DNA from: Floccularia luteovirens
Lineage: Eukaryota; Basidiomycota; Agaricomycetes; Agaricales; Squamanitaceae
Reading direction: 5' to 3'
Length of the DNA stretch: 64,000 nucleotides
Assembly: GCA_009739215.1 (NCBI GenBank)
Contig: VSJF01000001.1
Location: 2,232,001 to 2,296,000, forward strand
The notes under the pieces are model-generated. The model saw only the letters and a program-made list of their open reading frames with translations. It made no database searches and was not told the origin of the DNA. Each line of letters begins with the position of its first letter. Positions within the stretch are counted from its first letter, which is position 1. Made by a program: the position numbers and the translations under genes. Shown piece by piece: positions 1-10,899 of the stretch.

Positions 1-1752
1 CCTTTGTCAGATAACACCGACGACCAACCTGAGATAGAGCCGAAAATGCCAGCATCCCCAACTTACTTTGAACGGAATTTGGAAGTATGGAGACAGTTGT
101 ACGTATACTAGAACACACGAAATATATTATCGTTAATTGATGTTACTTTATAGATGGCGTGTGACCGAGATATCTCAGATAATCCTTGTCCTCCTCGATT
201 CACGCTGTCCTCTGTTACATTACCCGCCTTCTCTGTCGGCTTACCTTGCAGATCGTAAAGTTATTCTAGTATTGACAAAAGTGGATATAACAGGACCAGT
301 TCGTGTCCAAGCATGGATTAGTTACATAAAAGCAAAGCACCCAAACATCCCCATAGTACAAGTCGAGTCGTATGTTGAGAAGGACGCAAGAGCTGAACAT
401 CAAGGACGGCGGCAATATGCTCCACATATACCTGAGAATTTTCGTCGGACACTTGTTGAAACCATCAGAGAAGTTCACAATCAAATGCTAGAACCCCCAG
501 AGAAAGTGAGGAAACAACCCGAACTGGCTTCAAAAGTGGGTGGCTCCTGTACGACGGATTATTGACTGGGAAGCAGTTCTGAAAGCTGATGGGACGAAAG
601 TGGGAACTGCTGTTGGAGGTGCTGCGGTTCCTCGGAGTAACAGCAATGCTGAAGAAGATCAGGAACCAGAGTTTCTGACTGTTGGGCTCATTGGTGAGCT
701 TTCGACGGTTTGCAATGCCGTAGCCATGGTAATAAGTGACATGTACATAATAGGTCAACCCAATGTCGGGAAGTCATCCCTCTTGAATGCTCTGTTTGGT
801 ATTCAACGGGTACGGGCGTCAAAGACACCGGGGAAGGTAGCACCAAGACAATAAAGATGCGCAATTTCAGTGAACTGACCAAGTTTCAGACGAAACATTT
901 CCAAACTTTATACTGGACCCAAGATGTTCGCCTTGTCGATTGTCCAGGACTCGTCATGCCCAATTTTGTACCAATGGAAATGCAGGTTCGTTGTCGTTTT
1001 GTTATATGCATTTTATATAGGAGCTAATATGAACAAAACTCAGGTGCTTTGTGGGATCTTACCCATATCCCGCATCTCTGCAATACCATCTTGTATTCAC
1101 TTTGCTTCGTGTTTGTTACCACTAGAGCAGATATTCAAACTTGTTCATCCAATAAACAAGGCTGTCCTAGTAGAAGACAAGCGAACCTGGAGGGAGGGCA
1201 CTCGTCCACGAGAATCTGAGGATAAATCGCTGGCATGGACAGCTATGGATATTCTGACTGCATATGCCGATGACAAGGGGTGGGTAACTGCCAAAGCAGG
1301 TCGGCCTGATATCCATCGCGCCGGCAATGCCTGTATGTGCTGTCGTTTACTGCGAGAATTATCCGTTGATTAGTTATGACGTTAGTACTGCGAGCTCTGG
1401 CAGAAGGTCGTGTGTCGTGGGGATTTTGGCCATCTCTGGTAGATCAAAAACTTATAGCTTCCGAAGGCGAAGATGATTCTGGTATTTGGATAAGTCGCAC
1501 CACCCCTGTCGACTTTGAAAGTGGTACCGAGAGTGAGGAAGATAAGGCGGATGACACTAGCTTCTATTAGTGAGCAGGAGGAATTGAAGGATGAAGAAGG
1601 AGAAAGTGAAGAGGGATGTGACAACTGACGTCAGAGCTAGTAGATTTGCTGCGTTGGCAATCCTGCAAGGGGAGGAGCAAGCGGATGAAGATGCTGTACC
1701 TAACACTGAGTCTGATGATTCAGGAGAAGAACCTGAAGACCAAGATTGCTAA
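1..1752 (+). CDS. GNL1/HSR1-type circularly permuted GTPase, 5' end outside window, frame breaks
   Basis: 3' part of a GNL1-like (MMR1-HSR1, YlqF-related) GTPase; relatives act in ribosome biogenesis or nucleolar traffic. The permuted G motifs are visible: LVLTKVD (G4) near 285, GLIGQPNVGKSSLLNALFG (P-loop) across 675-800, then TPGKTKHFQTLYWT and VRLVDCPG (G3) near 925-950. Introns by splice signals are about 99-153, 694-753, 837-889, 986-1043 and 1333-1385. The tail is acidic and ends at TAA 1750-1752. Three places cannot be joined in frame without a one-base change: about 535 (ELASK to WVAPVRR), about 1562 (ADDTS to SISEQEEL) and about 1611 (before DVTTDVRAS). A 37 nt intron at the second site is possible. 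It could be a recent pseudogene, or the bases could be miscalled. Family identity is firm; intactness is not. Confidence 0.8.
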
Positions 1753-2184
1753 AAAGACACTCATAATTTTAGGGCTCAATCAACTCAACAACTCCCTATA
1801 TTTTCCTGACCTCTACGGATACCATCCCACGACATGCAATGTAGATGAATACATGTATTATGAAAGAGCAAAGTAAATATATCTTGTTCCCATATGATTT
1901 GTGGTGGCTAGTAGTTGGTAGCGGGCCGGACGAAATCTTCCAACCATGGAATAGATTTGACCATAGAGGGACATTATGCCAGGTGGCATAATTTCCGTCC
2001 TTCGTAGTAAAATCACATTCGAACTTGACTTCTTTTCTGGCGTACTGTGTCTGCCAGCTTCAATCATATGACGCCGGCGGCGGACCGAGGGTGTTTTGGT
2101 ATGCGATAATTCTTGAAATGGAACACTTCTAGCTTGTATAAGTATGAGGACGAACAGAAGGAGGCGACAAAAAAACAGTACACC
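1753..2184. other. Intergenic: GNL1-like 3' end to acetylesterase promoter
   Basis: No gene recognised. The right half is the putative promoter of the acetylesterase: a TATAAG box at 2137-2142 lies 43 nt before its ATG, and a CGG-rich stretch with a CGG/CCG pair at about 2075-2087 could bind a Zn2Cys6 regulator, which is only a guess. Confidence 0.4.
2137..2142 (+). promoter_or_regulatory. TATA box of the acetylesterase gene
   Basis: TATAAG lies 43 nt upstream of the ATG at 2185, a spacing fitting a short fungal 5' UTR. It is the only such motif close to this start. Confidence 0.4.
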
Positions 2185-3002
2185 ATGCAATTCAGACTTA
2201 CAGCAGCCTTCACCACCCTCCTCTTGACAGTGGCTCGTTCACAAACGGTCTATCTTGCTGGAGACTCCACCATGGCAAAAGGTGGAGGGGGTTCCGGGAC
2301 AGAAGGTAAATTGTTTTCATTCGAAGCGTTAGTAGTCACATACTAATAGGTATCAAAGGATGGGGACAGTTTTTGGGACAATTTTTGAACATCCCGGTCA
2401 TCAATATGGCTATTGCTGGACGCTCAGCAAGATCCTATACGGATGAAGGTCGGTTCACGACTCTAATTAACACCGCGAAAAGTGGCGACTTTGTCATCAT
2501 TGAGTTTGGACACAATGATGGCACTTCTGGAGCCGTAGATAATGGTAGGCAAGACGCAGTTGGGGATGGATATGATACGACTGCAACGGTTACCACCTCG
2601 ACGTCAGTATTTAATATTAGATTGTCCTTGGAATACGGTACTGAATGAAACGATAGGGGTGCTCAGATTGTCATCCACACATTCCCGTTCTACATGCAGA
2701 ATGCGATAACTGCGTTATTGAGTAAAGGAGCTATACCAATTGTCTCATCGCAAACACCAGACAATATTTGGTCAGGGAGCGTCATTGCGCCAGGTCCACG
2801 ATTTGTTGGGTACGCACAAACTGTCGGACAGCGCACTGGGGTAGTATATGTCAACCACTATGGATATGTTGCGCAGGCGTTTGAACGCATCGGACAAACG
2901 ACAGTGAATACATTCTTCCCACTGGAGCACACGCACACATCACCTGCAGGAGCAGAGGTAGTAGCAGAAGCGTTTGTGAGAGGACTTGTTATGCGGGAAT
3001 AG
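2185..3002 (+). CDS. Rhamnogalacturonan acetylesterase, secreted SGNH hydrolase (CE12)
   Basis: Removes acetyl groups from the rhamnogalacturonan backbone of pectin outside the cell. Two introns (2306-2349 and 2603-2656) join three exons into about 239 residues, normal for the family. The N-terminus is a signal peptide (MQFRLTAAFTTLLLTVARSQ). SGNH blocks follow: AGDST (block I nucleophile Ser), the MAIAGRSARSY block with its Gly, FGHNDG (block III Asn), and EHTHTSPAGA with the catalytic His. In characterised enzymes the last block reads DHTHTSPAGA; here the catalytic-acid position carries Glu (GAG codon). The start is the ATG just downstream of a TATA box. The gene stands alone, without clustered pectinase genes. 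Family call is firm; activity with Glu at that place is untested. Confidence 0.88.
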
Positions 3003-3121
3003 CACGCTGAAGAGCAAGGTGAACGCAGCAGGATTGAAGGTTCCTGACGGATGTATTTGATAAAATTATAAATAAATAAAATTAGATAAGTACTTAGTTG
3101 ACGTTAACCTCCGATATTCCA

Positions 3122-4539
3122 ATGTTAAACCAGTGGTTTGCTCAAAAGTCTACCGTCCTACGTCCTCCTGTACTTTCCAATGCTCGTCCTTCCCCAGTAC
3201 TAACCCCAGCACCTCACTCCTCTTCTCCTCATCCCGCTCATTCCACTCCACACGATGCCATTATAGCTTCCCTTTTTGCTGACCCAGATTCTCAACGTAT
3301 AGATCCTACAAGCTCAAAGCCTGGTCTTGAGGATGATGATTATGTCAATCGAGGGCATGGTGGACTGTTTGACAAGCCACGGACGGCCGAAAGGGATCAA
3401 CAACATAATAATATCTTCTCCGAGGTTCTTTATGACCCTGCAGATGGAAGCGTAGTTGGGCAACTTTCTTCCCCAGATCCAAATTTATATTCCGACTCAA
3501 GGACTCACAATGAAGAGATGTGGTCTAATCTGTACCGTGTCCTGGAATTACAAAGCGATATTGCGCGGTTGCACGTAGACATGGAGGGAATTCGGGTAGC
3601 GGAAGGAAAAGGGAAAAGTATGGGTCCTACCTCAACATCCAGCGTTGCAAGGAGTGTGGGAGACATTGGCATAGGGAAAGTCAGTCCAGGTATACCGAGC
3701 GTGGAGCGCGGTGAAAATAAGGATGTCAAAGACGACAAAACAAAACAAGAGGAGGAGGAGGAAGAGGAAGAGGAGGGTGTGGGTGTTGAAGATGAAGAAG
3801 CAGAAAACCTCAGGGTTCGTGAAGAAGAATTTGCAAAACTCGCAGACCAGTTTGACGCCAAGAAGGAGGCCATTGGTGCAATTATGGACAAGGTTCGTGT
3901 TTCTGCAAGAACGCACCTAATAAAGTCATCTGAACTTACTTCTGTTCACAGTTAGAGGATCTATCAAAAGTCCTCACCGAGTTCCACGCGTTGCAGGTTC
4001 CCAATCTCGATTTCCACGGCGCAAGGACGAATTCTTTTTCTACACCCTTCCCCATACCGTCTATAGCAATCAACTCCTCCAGTACCTCTTATCACTCACC
4101 ACCGATATCGTCTGCCCATGGTTCGTACCGTGAGACACAAACTAAATCACAGTTGCTTCCTCCATTCAGTCGATTACCGTCGCAATTTGACGTCAAATCT
4201 CTTTCTCCATCTCTAATCCCATCTCTCTTACCAACTCCTCGCCACGAAACGACGCCGAGGACCTATGATCCAAGTCCTGCGTCGAGCAACCTTTTGGATG
4301 TTGCCAGTTATCCCGACGTATCAACCGTTTCGCTTCCGGTCAAAAGCGTCCCTAATACACCAGCGAACTTGTTACCTCTCAATACGTCAGCCGCAACACA
4401 TCCAGACACATCCACTCCCATTTTGCAACAGTCATTATCACGCGCGCCTCCACGGCCGTCATCACTCATTTTACATCCAGAGACCCACGGAATTGTGGAC
4501 AGTCCGGTATCAACTAATGGAAGCCTAGCACCTGAATAG
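3122..4539 (+). CDS. Orphan basidiomycete protein with coiled coil and low-complexity tail
   Basis: Not recognised as a known family. Two exons joined across an intron at 3893-3951 give about 452 residues. The N-terminus is Ser/Pro/His-rich. A central part predicted helical (NEEMWSNLYRVLELQSDIAR, about residue 135-155) looks like a coiled coil. It is followed by a run of ten glutamates (about 3750-3780), a second helical stretch ending LEDLSKVLTEFHALQVP, and a Ser/Pro/Thr-rich tail with no visible domain. The start was put at the ATG at 3122; the reading frame is open a little further upstream but has no ATG there. No signal peptide or membrane segment. The composition suggests a largely disordered cytoplasmic or nuclear scaffold protein. 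Confidence 0.7.
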
Positions 4540-4783
4540 CTGTTTGATGACATCCGTCGGTTGAATTATCAGATATAACTTCAAAATGAGTGTTTTAATA
4601 GCTAGCGTTTTTACAAACAACTTTGGGTACTGTTCTAATGACACTATGCCAAGTATGAGGAGTCTCCTGTGTCTGCAAATATTCATTAGCCACTTTTATA
4701 TATACCAGAAATTAATATGTAAGGATAGCGTATAGCAAAACAACTTTTCGAAAACATCTTCATATATTCACACCTCGAGCTCT

Positions 4784-6757
4784 TCAAGATCTGTGAGCTT
4801 CATCTTCCTCTGGTGCCTTCCCACCGATCTCCAGTATATGCAGACTACCTGCGGATGAGAGAATGTCAAATTGTGCTTTATTAAGTGTAGTGGCCATTTT
4901 TCTGGATATATAAATTTTGTTAAGTGGTGCGTCGATGCGTTTTCTCTGCTGTCCCCATAGACCTATGGTTACTGGATCTACTGCTTGAATCTCTAGAGTC
5001 GTGAGCTGAGGGCATACTGCACGTCTCTGCGAATTGCCATCTTGTTCAACTCCCAAAAGTTTTGCGGGATCGATCAGGAATGTATTCAAGAATGTTTGCC
5101 CCACGTTCGCGATCCGTAAGTATGAGGTTCGGGGCATGGAATCCAACCATCGTATCATGGTCAAAGTAGCACGATCGTTTTCGGGAACCACAGTATTCCA
5201 CATGGTCAATAATCTGACTTGTGGAAACCTTCCAGTCAAAAGAAGATAGAGAGGTGAATAATCCTCGCCAGAGAAGTTCATCAAGGTGAGATCCCGCACC
5301 TCCGGGGCAGATATCTGGGGTACGATATACCGAGCATAGGCGAGACTGAAATTCGCGAGGACAAGGATTTTTAGTTGTGTGAGAAGGATAGGTGGAAGAC
5401 CCGCTGCTTCCTCGCGCTGATAATTCGGTCCAGCGCCATCCAAAATTAGTTTTCGGATAGCAGGACAACTTTGGAGAATATCGCGGAATCTGGAAACAGA
5501 GGGCGCACAACCCAAAGGTATACGTCGTAAATCGAGTGTTGTCAAGTTTTTAAGGATTGACTTCTCCCAATCAACATAAATTCCATTGATTGAGAAATAT
5601 CGAAGGGTTGGGACATCAGCACCTCCGAATAAAACCAATGGCTGCGAGTAATTATTGGGCATATATCCTGAACCAGGCTGTATATATGGTGAGCCAGACC
5701 GGTGGAGTTCGAAGCGCTCCATGATTGTTGGGACACCCTTTTCTGCGACGCAACGAATCTTGTCAAGAATCACTAAGGCTGGTTCCCAGTCTTCTACCAC
5801 TACAATGAGCATGCGGATATTGGAGAATTTGACGAACACTTTATCGAGAAGCTCGATCATTGTTTGGGCCGTGAAAGGCAGATCCTTTCTGTCATTTATT
5901 CGCAAATCGAGGGGAGCTCCTGCTGATCTTTCAAGCCATGCTAGCGATCGTTCATACTTGGGTCTGTCCCGGAACCAAATTGCATTCCATAAAGTAGGAT
6001 CTGCGATAGCTACCTGCCTCCAATGTCGACAAGTCCATGTAATCCAAAGACGCCACCCAATCCCTTTACCAGGTTCCTCTGCTGACCATACAATGTAGCG
6101 AAATATATTGGCAACAATTTCATCGGGCAGATCATTTATTCGAAAAGTCCTAGGAAATCTGATTCGATATTCGAGTCGCTCCATAAATAGGGTCTGTTCT
6201 AGCTGTGGATGTCGGTGAGGAGCCAACTGCAGCTGCTTCTCTTCCAACAAATGGATCTTACGAAGGCGGTCATGTGTGTCCCGATGGTATTCCTGAAGTT
6301 CCTGGGGTGATAGTGGATGTGGTATATAATCCCCGACAATACGCTTGGCAAGCTCCTGCGCATGTTTCACATAATATTTCATGACATGCTGTGGAGGACG
6401 TTGAAGAGGTGGTAAATGACCTGGAGTTCCAATGTTTACAACGATCTTATTTTCGCCTGTATGTGATTGGGTTGTCAAGCCTTGTGATGAAGAAGATGGG
6501 AAGCGTGAAGGGTCCCAAGGGGCAGAAGTTGACGGAATGAATGCCGTATCTGAAGTGGAACCCTCGTGTCCTGATGATGTATTTAAGCGAGGGGACTCGG
6601 TTTCCTCGTTCGGGAGGTGTCCAGCCGCTCCGGGTTCGAACAGTGGAGGTTGATGCGTGCGCGTTACTGGATAGCATTTATGGGAATGATGAGATTGATC
6701 CTGCAAAAAGACTAGCGAATAATTCTGTAAGTGCCGAGATATACAAAAGTAATTCAT
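4784..6757 (-). CDS. F-box protein, basidiomycete expanded family
   Basis: Intronless frame of 657 residues. An F-box-like motif (RINDLPDEIVANIFRYIVW, then WRLWITWTCRHWRQVA and DPTLWNAIWF) sits near residues 205-265. It is followed by leucine-rich, LRR-like irregular repeats (TLRYFSINGIYVDW, LTTLDLRRIPLG, LKILVLANFSL) to the end. The F-box would bind Skp1 in an SCF ubiquitin ligase and the C-terminal repeats would hold the substrate. Such proteins are greatly expanded in Agaricomycetes and targets are unknown. The first 200 residues are low in complexity and may be partly non-coding; a donor/acceptor pair (gtatga ... cttacag) surrounds the ATG at 6757, so the true start may differ. A ProRich stretch precedes the F-box. 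Confidence 0.78.
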   Translation of the reverse strand: MNYFCISRHLQNYSLVFLQDQSHHSHKCYPVTRTHQPPLFEPGAAGHLPNEETESPRLNTSSGHEGSTSDTAFIPSTSAPWDPSRFPSSSSQGLTTQSHTGENKIVVNIGTPGHLPPLQRPPQHVMKYYVKHAQELAKRIVGDYIPHPLSPQELQEYHRDTHDRLRKIHLLEEKQLQLAPHRHPQLEQTLFMERLEYRIRFPRTFRINDLPDEIVANIFRYIVWSAEEPGKGIGWRLWITWTCRHWRQVAIADPTLWNAIWFRDRPKYERSLAWLERSAGAPLDLRINDRKDLPFTAQTMIELLDKVFVKFSNIRMLIVVVEDWEPALVILDKIRCVAEKGVPTIMERFELHRSGSPYIQPGSGYMPNNYSQPLVLFGGADVPTLRYFSINGIYVDWEKSILKNLTTLDLRRIPLGCAPSVSRFRDILQSCPAIRKLILDGAGPNYQREEAAGLPPILLTQLKILVLANFSLAYARYIVPQISAPEVRDLTLMNFSGEDYSPLYLLLTGRFPQVRLLTMWNTVVPENDRATLTMIRWLDSMPRTSYLRIANVGQTFLNTFLIDPAKLLGVEQDGNSQRRAVCPQLTTLEIQAVDPVTIGLWGQQRKRIDAPLNKIYISRKMATTLNKAQFDILSSAGSLHILEIGGKAPEEDEAHRS

Positions 6758-8085
6758 ACCTGAGTTCGGATGGGTGTTTCGTTGATAGCCCGCAAGCTAG
6801 TTTAAAGGAATGGGGGGTAGAAATATATTGCAGATTTAGCAACAGCAAAGAGGAATACAAAGGATACCCAGGATCAGAAATGGAAGAGCTTGTTCCCAGC
6901 AAGCAATCGATTACAAGTGTCAAAGCGTGTTGTTTGGCCAAATAAAACACCAGCGCCCACAAGACCAAAGAGAGGCCTACAACTCTCTGGTAATCCTAAA
7001 CCTCTTGTGAAGCTAGGCCTAGCAAGTCCTCGAAGGAAGAAGAGGATTGAATGCCACTTCCAGAGCACGTATCTGTTCGGGTAGTTGTTGCTGGTTAAGC
7101 GTAGGTGTAATGTCGAATTTGTTCGGTGGCAAGGACACTCTTATAGGGAAATTCCAGAGGCACCTTTGAAGGAATAAATTATAACAAACCCCTTTGCAAT
7201 ATTGTGGACAATCACGGTATGAAGTGGACCCAGTACCGGGGTCAGAAACCAACGCTGGTTGGTATGTCATCCTGAGGGTTTAAGGACTTCTTTGACAAGA
7301 GCCCACCTAAAACAGTTACTATCATCTCACCTGTATCAGCGCAGCTAGAAAGGGGTATCTCGGTCATATTCCGAAGAAACAAAGGAAAGATGCAATATCG
7401 CCACTCGACCCATTTTGATACGAAAATACAGATGGGTGCCACTTGCCACTGCATCTTACATCTTGCGCCGCTCGTTATATCCGCATCTCAATATGCTTTT
7501 CTGTCATAACCGAAGATATTTGTGTTTTATGCAAAACCTTTATCTTTTCTAAATCCCCTGCTGTAGAAGAAATGAAATGTCAAGAATTTTGCTACAGGTA
7601 TGACGCACCGGAACCCCCGTTTTTTATGCTACAAGATTATTTCTGGATCCAAGGTCCAGAAAAGGGTAGCTGAAAATTGATATTATACTTCCCTTGGTAA
7701 CATTGTAAACGTCGGAAAGGTACCTCGCTCGGGGCTTGTCTCTAACACGTTTTCTTTTTAAGTGCCAATTGCAATGTCATTCCACGAGGCTCACATGTAA
7801 TTACTGCCCTCGATCATCTTCACACTAATCACATCTACGCCCCTGAATGTATCTCGGACATTCCCGGATCTTCAAAACAATCTCTGTACAGTAAACACAC
7901 TTTATCATTGCGTACAAACAAACCGGAACAAGGATGAAATTATATTGCTCGTATATGCGTGTATAACAAGCAAAAATTCAACGATAAGAAAAATACAAAC
8001 CTACTTATAAAAGCACAAGAATGTGGTAAAGCACATTAGTTACTACACCCGCATAGTTTTACAATCCTAATTTTAAAATTTTCAT
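6758..8085. other. Long intergenic region
   Basis: About 1.3 kb with no recognisable gene on either strand; short open frames here have no family signature. It must hold the promoter of the minus-strand F-box gene (right of 6757) and the 3' flank of the PB1/UBA gene. A perfect 12 bp palindrome, gctaggcctagc, lies at about 7012-7023. Confidence 0.4.
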
Positions 8086-10515
8086 TACCGAGAAGTTGAC
8101 GCGATTGGCGTCTTTGGAGCCTCTGCAAGAAGCTCTTCGAGGAGAGTGGTTACTATATCATCCTCCTTATCTTTGTTGACCACTCCTCCCTCTGGCATTT
8201 GAGCCTTAATCTTCGTCGGTAGGGATGGATGAGCATTCTCTGTGAAACCCATCTATAGATCTTAATGAGTACGTATAACTAGAAAATATGATGTTGGGGC
8301 ATACATCAGCGAGTCTCCTGCTAATTCTTGAGAATGTACGTGTTGTTAAGTCATCACCAGACCTCTCGGCGCGTCTATGTCCCAGCCTATGTCCAGGATG
8401 CGTGTTGTGTCGACGTACGCTATACATTTCCAGTTGAGGGAATGATCCCCTTGCATTGCTTACAACCTGGGGAGGAATGACAGCCTCAACCGTCGTCGGA
8501 GGTTCGGGTTTTTGTGCAGACATTTCCGCAGAGGTATCAGGGGTAACCTGATTTGCAGACCTTAAGATAAATTAGTTTAGGAAGCATATTGGAATTGGGA
8601 ACTCAAGCTTACACGTTAGCTCCGTTTTCTCCTTCAAGCTTCTTTCTCTCCTCACGCTCCCTCCTTTCTTGGCGATATCTTTCTTTCTGAATTTTGTAGG
8701 CCATTTTTGCAGCTTCCACTTGTGCTCTCAGTTCCTGTGAAGTAGGTTTGGTATTACCATTGTCAAGGGACCCATTCACGTTCAAGCCAGATTGCTGCCC
8801 TTCTTGAGAAGCCTGGTTTATAAAAAGGGGAGGGGGAGTGTAAACTGACGGATGTTGGAAGGGGACGGGAGGGTGGGGACCAGGTGTATGAGAAGATGGT
8901 GGGTGAGGGGTTTGAAAGAACTCAGATGGATTATAAGGTGCAGCTAGTCCTGGAGGAGGAGGAGGTGGTGGTGGTGGTGGTGGGGGTCCGTGTGGAAAAG
9001 AGTGTGGTGGTGGGGGTCCGTGTGGAAAAGAGTGTGGTGGTGGTGGTGGAGGGGGTCCGTGTGGAAAAGAGTGTGGTGGCTGTGGGCCGTGCGGATGTGG
9101 TGGACGACGTGGAGGCGCAGGGTGGTGGTGTGGTGGGCCATGAGTGAAGTCGGCCATATGTGGAGGCAGGGGACGATATTGGCCCGGCGGTGGTACTCCC
9201 CATCCCGGACGACCAAATGATGCAAACCCAGAGAAAGAGCGACCATGATGCCAAGGAGGCATGGCGCGGTGAGGAAACGCTGGCAAGAATGTTACATTCT
9301 GTGTCTTCTGTGTAGTAGTTGGGATTGGCTCCGCAGCGGAGTTTTGTCTTGCAGCTGGAACGGGCTGAGGCTCACCCTCTCCATATTGTGCGTCATTTTC
9401 GGCCCTATTAACTGGTACAAAAATTCCAAACACTTTCGAAAGGGCCTCCGATACGCGCTTTCCTGCCTCTTCTTCTGCTAGGCGACGCGTCTCTGCAGCA
9501 GCTTCTCCGGTAACTTGGGAGATTTCAGATGCAGCCTGGGATAATGCGTTACGATGTTGGGCCCAATATGTGCCACTCGTAACATTATGAAGGATAGCCT
9601 GTAGTTTTTCCAGGAGTTCCGGGTGGGCAGACAATATACTTGTTAAGTTGTTAAGAAGGGATGCAATATCCTGAGTAAAGAGCTGCACTTGAAGTAAAAA
9701 CAAGGGCGGGAAGGGGAGGATCATCAACATCATTGGTTGGAGATTCGACCTTGACCTCCTTCGTAATGTCGCCATTAGAAGTTAGGCCTTGAATGGTAGC
9801 CTTGGGAGTACTTTCTGCGGCAATCGACATACTAGCGTCGTCAAAAGGAGGAGGGGTGACTGTTTGGTCGCCATCATCCCGAGAGCTAACATTCAAGACA
9901 TGAATAGGATGTTTAGCCCCAGTGCTTTCAGCAAGCACAGAAGGGGTTGAAGATATATCCGAGAAGGCCCTGGCTTTTCCTTTGTCTACTGCGGAGCCGA
10001 CTCCAGAATCTGTATGTGATGTAGAATGATCGTCGCCAACCTCGGAGGTGCTATCAACACTTTGAGCCTGGCTGTTGACATCGCTTTCGAGAATTTCAAC
10101 AAATGCATGTGGGCTGCCGGTGTCTGAAACCCTAGAGGCATATAAATTACCAATTACATTCGGGAGCCTTTGCCAATCGTCGAAAGGAACCTCCTGACCA
10201 AAAGTATTTCGGCTGTCAGGTCAACGGGGAATAATGCTCGCGCCTATTTCTAGAGGTTGAAAGGTCGAAGACCTCAAATTTGATGGTTTGGCCTGGTTCC
10301 AGGGACGTGCCATAATACCCTTGGAGTTCTTCATCCGTGCTCAGAGTAATTTCATCATTATCGCTATCAATGTACGAAACACCAACCCTGTCGACTGGTA
10401 TGCCATAGAGAGCATTAATCTTGTCAGCAAGAGCAGTCCACGAAGGACGAGTAGGGAAATTTATTCGACGAGTAGGACCGTCTGATTGCGAAAACTTGAA
10501 TAGGGTGCTAGACAT
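8085..10515 (-). CDS. PB1 / LIR-like / UBA-like protein resembling a reduced p62 autophagy receptor
   Basis: Five exons (about 10515-10273, 10193-9756, 9682-8613, 8560-8305, 8252-8085) give 724 residues in frame. The N-terminus is a PB1 domain: LFKFSQSDGPTRRINFP, then the acidic OPCA motif YIDSDNDEITLSTDEEL. Right after it comes FDDWQRLPNVIG, whose DDWQRL matches an Atg8-binding LIR (p62 has DDDWTHL). A long disordered middle has a helical part (DIASLLNNLTSILSAHPELL) and a Pro/His-rich repeat. The C-terminus has RISRRLADMGFTENAHPSL ... IVTTLLEELL, a UBA-like fold with its MGF motif. There is no ZZ or FW domain. Junction 1 drops part of the last PB1 strand, so that splice is the least certain. 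Role inferred: ubiquitin/Atg8-linked receptor or scaffold. Confidence 0.75.
8981..9079 (+). repeat. 30 bp tandem repeat encoding PHSFPHGPPPP units
   Basis: Two identical 30 bp copies (8981-9010 and 9011-9040) are followed by a third carrying a 9 bp GGT-type insertion (to about 9079), preceded by a GGT triplet run. On the minus strand they encode Pro/His-rich units inside the PB1/UBA protein. Confidence 0.85.
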
Positions 10516-10899
10516 GGTGGTGGAGTAATAACGCACAAGCAATTTGTCTTCCGGTTTATATTTACCCATTCAATCTGTTCAATTTCAAACTCCGCACTGC
10601 GCATGCTGCGCTGCGCAACAGCCTTCAATGCAATGACTAGAACTGACATTGATGGTCCGTGATGCACTGATACACAAGCTGTGCATTGCCAAGTTCCTAT
10701 GCATAATTTGATGCCGATGCAAAGACAAATTTTCACAGTAAAACGATATCAATTAACACACACGTCATCTTGCTATACAACTTTACAAAATAATCAATTT
10801 ATAGCTTTGAATTTTTTTAAATTCTTCCAATTGCATCACTCTTTTCAAGTTCGTTGACTTGATTAAACATGACCTGGAAATCATTGTCCATTTGTATGC
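10516..10899. other. Intergenic: promoter of PB1/UBA gene and 3' flank of xylose reductase
   Basis: No gene recognised. An upstream ATG at 10569 is in frame with the PB1 start, but the PB1 fold begins at the ATG at 10515, so that was preferred. The stretch 10790-10830 is AT-rich. Confidence 0.35.

Noticed and set aside
3505..3916. Minus-strand Ser-rich and hydrophobic frames
   Set aside because: Reverse reading of the glutamate-rich plus-strand exon; no domain, no splice support.
6628..6645. Sequence gggttcgaacag resembling a tRNA T-loop
   Set aside because: No acceptor or anticodon stems fit around it; it lies in the F-box gene's 5' coding part.
6890..7673. Short open frames between the F-box and PB1/UBA genes
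   Set aside because: No family pattern, splice partners or promoter signals.
8884..9254. Overlapping open frames rich in Val/Trp or His/Thr on both strands
   Set aside because: They are shadows of the GGT/CCA repeat inside the PB1/UBA gene; the minus frame continuing into UBA is the real one.
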